A stretch of 64,000 nt of DNA from Sabellastarte sp. h YS-2021 (Eukaryota; Annelida; Polychaeta; Sabellida; Sabellidae): the NCBI GenBank assembly GCA_964017235.1, contig OZ024933.1, positions 65,020,255 to 65,084,254 on the forward strand. The letters are read 5' to 3'. Shown here piece after piece: positions 56,960-64,000 of the stretch (position 1 is the first letter of the stretch; every line of letters begins with the position of its first letter). The translations under genes were made by a program, and so were the position numbers. The notes beneath the pieces were generated by a model that saw only the letters and a list, made by a program, of their open reading frames with translations, did not search any database and was not told where the DNA came from.

Positions 56960-58060
56960 CTAAGGATGTCCGTACCAACTATCAATTAAAGGTCAAGGTC
57001 ACTTTGGCAAGGCCAAATCAAGGTCACGCCATGACATTGTACACCTACAACCCCCAACGAATGTCACCACCAAGTATGAACTTCTTACACCTTACAGTTG
57101 CCGAGATATAGCCCAGACAAGACATTATAGGTCAAGGTCACTATGGTAAGGTCAAATCAAGGTCACACCATGACGCTGCACACCTATAACCCCGAACCAA
57201 TGTCCCTTCCAAGTATCAACTTCCTCCACCTTACGGTTTCCGAGATATTGCCCGGACAAGAGTTTATAGGTCAAGGTCACTACGACAAGGTCAAAGGTCA
57301 AATCAAGTTCATACCATGACATTGTACATCTATAACTCCCAACCAACAGAATTTTAGAGGTCAAGGTCACTACAGCAAAGTCAAAGGTCAAATCAAGGTC
57401 GCACCAATGATGTTGCACACCTACACCCCCCAACCAATGTCCCTGCCAAGTATCAACTTCCTACACCTTATGCTTTCAGAGATACTGCCCGGACAAGATT
57501 TTATAAGTCAAGGTCACTACGGCAAGGTTAAAGGTCAAATCAAGGTCACACCACGACGTTGCATATCTACAGTCCCTAACCAATGTCTCTACCATGTATC
57601 TACTTCTTACACCTTACAGTTGCCGAGATGCAGCCCGGACAAGACATATGTCAAGGTCACTATGGCAAGGTAACACCATGATGTTGCACACCTTTAACCA
57701 CTAACCAATATCCCTTCCAAGTATCAACTTCCTACACCTCACGGTTTCCAAGATATAGCCTGAACAGGATTTCAGAGGTCAAGGTCACTATGGCAAGGTC
57801 AAAGGTCAAATCAGGGTCACATCATGATGTTGCACATCTACTACCCCGAACCAATGTCTCTACCATGTATCAACTTCCTCCACCTTAAGGTTTCTGAGAT
57901 ATAGCCTGGACAAGATTTCAAACTCATGTTCACTATGGCAAGGTTAAATCAAGGTCACACTATGATGTTGCACACCTACACTCCCTAACCAATGTCCCTA
58001 CCATGCTCAACTTCCTACACCTTACGGTTTCTAAGATACAACCTGGACAAACTTTTTCTC
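56960..58060. repeat. ~140-bp tandem array rich in AGGTCA half-sites
   Basis: Seven to eight degenerate units; GGTCAAGGTCAC recurs at about 56991, 57131, 57269, 57359, 57507, 57649 and 57777. Units carry ACACCATGACGTTGCACACC, CCAATGTCCCTNCCAAGTAT, CAACTTCCTACACCTTACGG and CGAGATATAGCCCGGACAAG. Two perfect AGGTCAAAGGTCA sequences (57288-57300, 57796-57808) match the DR1 site of nuclear receptors. No coding capacity. Confidence 0.85.
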
Positions 58061-58474
58061 ACCGCCCACCCATCCGGACACCATGGGTGAAAACAATACC
58101 TGACAGCCCTTACAGGTTGTGGTGTAAAAACCACTAATATTTTAAAATATTTTAGAAACTAATGATGCAGCAGACAGCTGCATGATTCCTTCACTTAAAC
58201 AAAAATATATTTTGTAGCAGTAACCATGACATTTTAAGGAGGAAGGAGCTGGGGTAATGGGTTCATCAATTCCAAAACATAAATACAATTGGGCAAACAG
58301 ATGTGTTAGGGTAAGAAATGTGAAAATGTGTACAGTATTATCTGAAGCTCACCAGTGAGAAAACTCCCTCTTATTTACAATAAGAGGGACTTCAAACTGT
58401 GTACACATTTGGGATTTTGAATACAATAGTTGTCTAATCTCCTCTGATGCAAAATTGGGCTCAAAATTTGATTA
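58061..58474. other. Non-coding spacer with one perfect hairpin
   Basis: CCCTCTTAT and ATAAGAGGG form a 9-bp stem with a TTACA loop at 58366-58388. Nothing else noticed. Confidence 0.4.
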
Positions 58475-58635
58475 TTACCTCCGCCAATGGGAGGCACTAT
58501 TTTCATGACCGTATGTTCGTTTGTCAGTTTGTTAGCAGGATTACATAAACACTACTGCTAGGATCTTCCTGAAAAAAAAATCAGAGGATTGGCACATGTC
58601 TTGGCAGAGATATGCACTCTCTGAGTGCTGTTGTT
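58475..58635 (+). repeat. Dispersed repeat, best copy of the 2891-3131 family
   Basis: TTACCTCCGCCAATGGGAGG, GTTTGTCAGTTTGTTAGCAG, GATTACATAAACACTACTG and GGCAGAGATATGCACTCTCT occur in order, shorter than the other copies. Confidence 0.6.
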
Positions 58636-60318
58636 TTTTCAGACCTCGAGTTCTGAATTTGAGTCATACATTTGTTACTCTAGCAGTTTTGTTTTGTGAA
58701 TTTTTATATCCCGGAGAAATATTGGTAAAAAATTGTAAAGAAAATCATCAAGAATTGACAGAAGGAAAAAAAAAGAACCATGCCTTTTAATGCCAAATGT
58801 CTCTCCTACTGAGAATCAGAGAAATGACATAGAATAAACACCTGGGAGGCCTCTGCAGGTAAAAAGTAATCATCTCTGTAAAATTGCATGTCTCATACTA
58901 GATAATCAATTGTCTTCCTTAAGGCTCAAATATGTAGTAAACATTTTTTTCAAAGCAGAAGGATTTGTATTCATAAAATATTCCTAATTGTCAGGAGGTA
59001 TTAACTCAATAACCTTAGCAGTATGTGAGCATAAAAGCTAGCACATGTAAGAGCACATTATACAAACTGAGGTTTTATTATATAAATGACATTTATCCAA
59101 ATGACAAAGAATCTCGAGCCTTTAGCAAAGCTAGATAATCAACGGAGCTAAATTGCACAGTTGTCTGAAAACTATAAGGATACAATATTTATTCAAACCC
59201 TCTTAAGTGGATCATTATCATCCATTTAGCAGTACAATCTCTGAATTAATCCACCAGCTTACTGATATTTGTGTTTTCTTACAATAATTGTTGGCTTTTG
59301 AGCCTGGAAAGGTGCTGAAGGTGTCAGGGTTTGCTTGGTAATGTTCTCTGTCCATATTTTGCCCTTATATTTTAACAAATGATGCAGGCCCCATACACTA
59401 AGAGTTCAATCATATATCTTTGCTTAAGCTGAGTGAATCAATTTGCAGCAAAACTTCAATTATCTAAATTTTTGATGACCACAGATCTACTCTCCTAAAA
59501 ACATGATTGCCGATTGTTTTACACAAAACTGGCTCTTGCATTTCGTAACTTTCTATTATTCAAAGAAAACCTGACTTATACAGCATGTTCAGATAACAGT
59601 GGTTATCTAGTATTGGAGACAACTCAGACTTTGTCATCAACTGTTTGTTAACAAGTAATGTCTTGAATAATTTTTACAGCGCAACACTTCACCTTATAAA
59701 GTAAAATTTACATAATTTGCTAAAATTACCTAGTGGGAACCTTATTTTCCAAAGTTCACCAGATATCCTCACAAGAAAATAGGTCCAATATTTCTCAAAA
59801 ACTGTCAGTGACCTCAATTTTCAAAGACTTTTTGATATCCATATAAAGGAATATAAACTCCAGGAAATAATACATCCTTTCCCTAAACTTACCAACAAAA
59901 ACAAAGCTTTCCTAGCATTTGTTTAGTATTCTGCTACAGCCACGAATGTAGTCCATCACTAGCAACTGAAAGTTTATTTGGCATTTAGAATGCACCAGAC
60001 ATTTACACATCTATCCTGCAATCTGTCACCTGACTGATTTGAAACAATAAACACATTACACATTACAGAGGAATGGCATCTTTTCTGTGATCTATTCTTT
60101 CATAGTAGATCATCAGAACTAGAAGGTTTTATTACATTTCAACCAGAGCTTTCTTCTCTAACAAAAAATGGGACTCGAAATGAACATTTTCTAGTCATAA
60201 ACATCACACAGAAATAACATCAATTTTTCAATTGTGAGAATACTGTGAAGATATCATGAAAATTTGGTGATATAGTGAGCCAACTTGTGTTTTTTTAAAA
60301 AGATGGGTGCCATAACAG
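58636..60318. other. Likely intron sequence
   Basis: AT-rich, no exon I trust. A short minus-strand frame near 59280-59360 ends at a donor-like GTAAGA but has no acceptable 3' splice site. Confidence 0.35.
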
Positions 60319-60800
60319 AGGTGTAACACTGGCCGGTGACTTTTTGAGGGGTAGAACAATTGGCCGGTGACTTATTAGATGTTGTTTTAATATTGTGCCA
60401 AATTGTATTAAATGTAATGTTCATAAAAGAACCAATAGCCCTTGGATTCCTACTCCTATTCCTTCAGTCTCTGATAACTGCTCAGGATTGCTACATTTAA
60501 TGCAAAAGGCTTTAGGATTAACATGTTTATAAAAGAACTAAAGGCCCTATAATTTGTTTATTTTATGACAGTGCTAATGATAATGTAATGTTTTGATGCA
60601 TTGCTATATTATGTTTTGTGTCAATAAAATTGAAAAAAAGTTTTTTTGGAGGAATTTTATTTCATTTGGCACAATATTAAAACAACATCTAAAAATTTAA
60701 CCGCCAATTCTCCTACCCTAAAAAAAGTTACTGGCCAAAAAATGTCCACTGGCCAATTGTCCACCGGCCATTTGTCTGCCAGTCAATTGTCTGCGCACCG
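60319..60800. mobile_element. Foldback-type element
   Basis: Left arm (about 60319-60412: ACTGGCCGGTGACTTTTTG ... AGATGTTGTTTTAATATTG) and right arm (about 60660-60790) are long imperfect inverted repeats. AGATGTTGTTTTAATATTGT is matched exactly by its complement in the right arm. The right arm has several ACTGGCCAATTGTCC-like tandem repeats. The centre has a direct duplication (ATAAAAGAACCAATAGCCCT and TATAAAAGAACTAAAGGCCC). No flanking duplication identified. Confidence 0.6.
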
Positions 60801-60981
60801 GAAAACACCTGGCAACTTTACCGTGTAAAAGAGACCCAAATCTTTGTGTTTGTGCTTTAGTGTGAACCAACTTAAATACCAGTGAAGCAATATGGTGGTT
60901 GATGTAAAAAAAATTTTTTTGAAAATAAATTATCATATATTGGGTTGAATACTGGGTTTCATCCATACTACTTATGGATTA

Positions 60982-61202
60982 GAGTAAGGAATCTAAAATT
61001 TGCCAGAAATCTAAAATTCGCCACCTTTAAAACCTTATTTAATTCTATGAAAAAAAAGTTTTGTCTTAAACTTGGTAATTTTCAGTTCAAAAAGCCTTAA
61101 TGTACTATCCATTCAACAAATCTCACCTCAATTCATTTATTTTATTAGTATTTTCACATGTGGCAAATTACAGATATGTGGCCAATTTTGCATTTCTTAC
61201 TC
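60982..61202. mobile_element. TA-flanked MITE, copy 2
   Basis: 221 bp; the same ends (GAGTAAGGAATCTAAAATT ... CATTTCTTACTC) and interior as 21108-21332. TA lies on both flanks (60980-60981, 61203-61204). Its inner GGCGAATT sites have decayed to GGCAAATT and GGCCAATT. Confidence 0.83.
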
Positions 61203-61356
61203 TACAATACTTAACAAGTAACCTAGAACCCTTCACAAGTTCACAACCCCAGTGGCATACATGATATATTTAAATTACTTGACTCATTTGCTGGATTCAA
61301 GTTTAAAGACTTTGTTAATATACAAGGATTTAAGATAATCCAGGCCATCTGTTCAC

Positions 61357-61530
61357 CTGTGTGCTCTGTTCCTTTACGTCTTTCTTCACGTATACTTTGT
61401 ACCGACATGCACACCCAGTCTGCTTTTCCCGTTCCTTGGGGTAGCTTACACGGTCGATGTTACGCACTCCGTTCTGACTTCTACTTCTCGGCCTGAACGC
61501 TGTAGAGATGGCTGAGCGGAACAGGGACAT
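61357..61530 (-). CDS. Candidate first or early coding exon of the coiled-coil host gene
   Basis: An open frame from ATG 61530 runs 58 codons to a consensus donor (ACACAG|GTGAAC), ending in phase 0, in register with the exon at 56378-56461. The peptide starts MSLFRSAISTAFRPRSRSQN and is basic. The segment is GC-richer than its surroundings. An earlier donor, CGACCGT|GTAAGC (61449/61450), would give a 27-codon version, also phase 0. If instead it is internal, a weak 3' splice site (GGCATAG|G) at about 61543 would fit the phase of the candidate at 63291-63338. No domain recognised; start and exon order are uncertain. Confidence 0.42.
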
Positions 61531-63290
61531 ATCCAAATAGTTCCTATGCCATTCTTTCTCTGTATTTTACACCCCAAAAATATACAAACGTTTCTCTTCT
61601 GTTAATTTATAATCCTTGCAAAAGTTGGTGAAGGATTCTTGATTGATTCTATTTTACAGTAGAGCAGTTACTGTACAGCCAATGCACCTAAATCCAATCT
61701 ATGAGTCCATTTCTGGTCTGACTGTTGTTACTGTCATATTTATGCAGTCCAAACATTAAAAGAAACATTATTATTAAACTCTGTCAGTTTGTTATAAACA
61801 CAATTTTCGGGAGCATTAGATGCGTGCTCCAATACATTATAGGGTGTACAATTATAGCGGACTGGAAATAGATTCAACTATCCTCATATTTCCTTCATTT
61901 TCACAGCCGAAGTCCTTCTTAGTAGTACTCCTCTTTTTACCTTAATGCCACGTTTATCCATATAGTACAAGTTTCATAATGCTTCCAATTTGACATTTTG
62001 ATTGACTCACTCATATTTTGTACATAGCAGCAAGTTTCAAAGTCTGTCAAAAATCCCCAAAAATATTTCATAGTCCAGCTTCAAGATCCCAAGTAGCCAC
62101 TCTACTTTAAAGCTTTAATACACAACTAAAGCTTGAATTATCCGTAAATTACTTCATAATCTACACTGGAATCCCTTCAAGTACAACTCAGTCTGGTAGA
62201 CTTTCCCTTTAACAAGAAGTAAATATCGGGTCCTTTAATGAGCCCATTCCAATGAAATTTACCCTGTTATCTTGAAGTTCTGTGCAAGTAGAAGTATTTC
62301 TCGTGGTTCATTAAGTTTAACCACAGTTTAACTGTATGGAATAGCCCGGTTTCATTTGTTACTTGAATTGTAATCAATGGGTGTACCAAAGAACACACGA
62401 TATTTTAAAACTCTTTATAAATTTACATGGGCTACGTTCACCTTTTTCTTTATGCCACAAGAGACTGATTTTTTTAAAGTTTGAATTATATCCATCAATA
62501 ACCATTTATTTGATATGAATCCAGAAAAACTAATAATAATAATAATAAGGTAATAATAATAAGGTAAGCATATTTTATGCAATAAAAACTAAGTTTTTGT
62601 ATGACTGTACTAGTTTCAATGCACCACATTGCAAACAATGGTCACAATAGATTGTCATCAAAAGATGACAAATTCAACTGTAAATTACAATGTATAAACT
62701 TTCTATGCTGACTATGTGAATAGGCTTTGTTCACAAAACTCTACCAACCAGCAGCTATAAACTTGTCATGGCAGATTAAACACAATTTTCCATGTTTTCT
62801 CTTTTTTGTTTCATTAAAATCCAAACGCTTTTCTCATTTGCACCTTTTTCTGTCATTTTTCTTCATGCATTTTTCATGACATATATACAAAATGACACAT
62901 TAACGCACGCACGCACACACAGGCATCATTTCATAATGTCCCTCCCGGGCTAAAGCCCGGCAGGAGATAATAAATTCTTAAAACTACATTCAATGAAATG
63001 GTCTAAATGTTATAACAGTTAACTCTGTGTCACCCGAAATATCTGATATCCATAGGATTTGGTTTTAACGTAATGTGTAATTTCCACGTATACCTATAAA
63101 AATACTGGATTTTTTGTAGAGAATTCAAGTATGTTTTGCTTATATCCAAGTTCCACTTGTACAGATTCTATTTATACATAATTTACCATACAATGGTTTA
63201 TCCTAACTGATGGCCTATCTGAGCTTTTAGCTTGAAGAGAAAGTGCCAATACAAAGTCTTCAATTAAAGACATTAATGAGGCACTGATAC
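61531..63290. other. Non-coding stretch, upstream or intron of the host gene
   Basis: Contains an AAT microsatellite (62530-62566) and an ACGC/AC microsatellite (62903-62923). No promoter elements are clear enough to call. Confidence 0.4.
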
Positions 63291-63338
63291 CTCTTCATGT
63301 CTGCAGTCAGTGCTGTAATTGAGTCCTCTATGGAACTT
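63291..63338 (-). CDS. Weak candidate 48-bp host exon
   Basis: Bounded by a good 3' splice site (TTCTGCATTTACAG|A) and a fair donor (AAGAG|GTATCA). One frame reads SSIEDSITALTADMK, helix-like, and its phase would fit an internal version of the exon at 61357-61530. A second frame is also open. Too short to be sure. Confidence 0.25.
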
Positions 63339-64000
63339 CTGTAAATGCAGAATACACTCGTTTTCACAGCCGTCCAACAGGAAATAACAGGCTGCAATGG
63401 AAGTCCACGAAACAGTGAGTATTTGGAAGGTAATTACCACTCCATCCAAATTGCCTTTTATCGGTAGAGAGTCACAAGTGTGTCAATGACAAGAACCTTT
63501 GTCAATGATAAATGAAAAGCAATTTAAATATTTTTCACATTTTTCTGAAAAACAAAGCTGTTTACAGATGAATAGAGAGTAACTTGTGTAAAAATACAGG
63601 CTTCATGCTAATCTATTTTAAAGCACCCTTTACTAATGGGGTGAAAAAAGTCCAAATTTATCCTGAACTCCAACTGGATATTTCTGATAATCAGGTCGGT
63701 TAAAATATTTATTTGGCTTAGCACACAAACTATTAAATTGTATCCTGAAAAACCCACTTGCCTTTTCCAATAATTATGCAAGACTAAGTGCCTTCATATA
63801 CCAATTGTTTTTCTGTCACAGTCAGAAACCAATAAATACCTTCTCCCTGCATCAATAACTGTCATCCTTAGTCCTATACAATCACAATGGTATCTACAAA
63901 GCCCTGACTGTGTATACAACTGTACATACAGTCCTCTCACTACACCAAGTGTATGCTCCCATGCATGCCATTGAGATTTTATTTTTTTTGCACTGATATT
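63339..64000. other. Non-coding stretch, nothing recognised
   Basis: AT-rich sequence to the end of the window; no gene, RNA or repeat boundary seen. Confidence 0.4.

Noticed and set aside
59280-59363. Minus-strand ATG frame reading MDREHYQANPDTFSTFPG up to a GTAAGA donor
   Set aside because: No acceptable 3' splice site, and an in-frame stop lies just upstream; too short to accept as an exon.

Overview
The window looks like nuclear DNA of a marine invertebrate, probably a lophotrochozoan and most likely a bivalve mollusc. It is AT-rich and intron-like, with no bacterial gene packing. Long open frames occur only in retrotransposons, and candidate host exons are short and bounded by AG/GT. 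The repeats (tRNA-derived SINEs, TA-flanked MITEs, Helitron-like elements built around satellite arrays, DIRS retrotransposons) are the mix known from bivalves. No species can be named from sequence alone.

Layout. 1-14.6 kb: host-like non-coding DNA with a MITE (722-1437), SINE copies near 3.2-3.6 kb, a possible promoter/first exon near 4.0 kb, and decayed satellite-type repeats at 11.8-12.9 kb. 14.66-20.83 and 22.47-27.43 kb: two direct copies of one Helitron/pearl-like non-autonomous element. Each carries a ~147-bp tandem array followed by a ~155-bp tandem array with higher-order structure; different flanks show two separate insertions. 28.03-33.76 kb: a complete DIRS-type tyrosine-recombinase retrotransposon on the minus strand, with a perfect 173-bp inverted repeat, an internal complementary region, and open gag, RT/RNase H and recombinase (YR) frames. 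45.19-54.42 kb: a second, divergent DIRS element on the same strand, inactivated by a 2.87-kb nested element with CCCCTGCG ends (TG target duplication) and by gag lesions. Between and after these lie SINEs, MITEs, a foldback element and a ~140-bp satellite rich in AGGTCA half-sites (57-58 kb).

A host gene probably runs on the minus strand. Phase-0 coiled-coil exons with good splice sites lie at 56378-56461 and 43052-43141, and a likely upstream coding exon lies at 61357-61530. The second DIRS element would then sit in sense orientation inside a ~13-kb intron. I could not identify the gene.

The most interesting signal is shared by both DIRS elements. The YR reading frame lies in the same frame as gag, separated from it by one UGA followed by CU. 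It then stays open under the whole RT/RNase H frame, so the YR could be made as a gag-YR readthrough product while the RT is read from an overlapping frame. This is inference from sequence.
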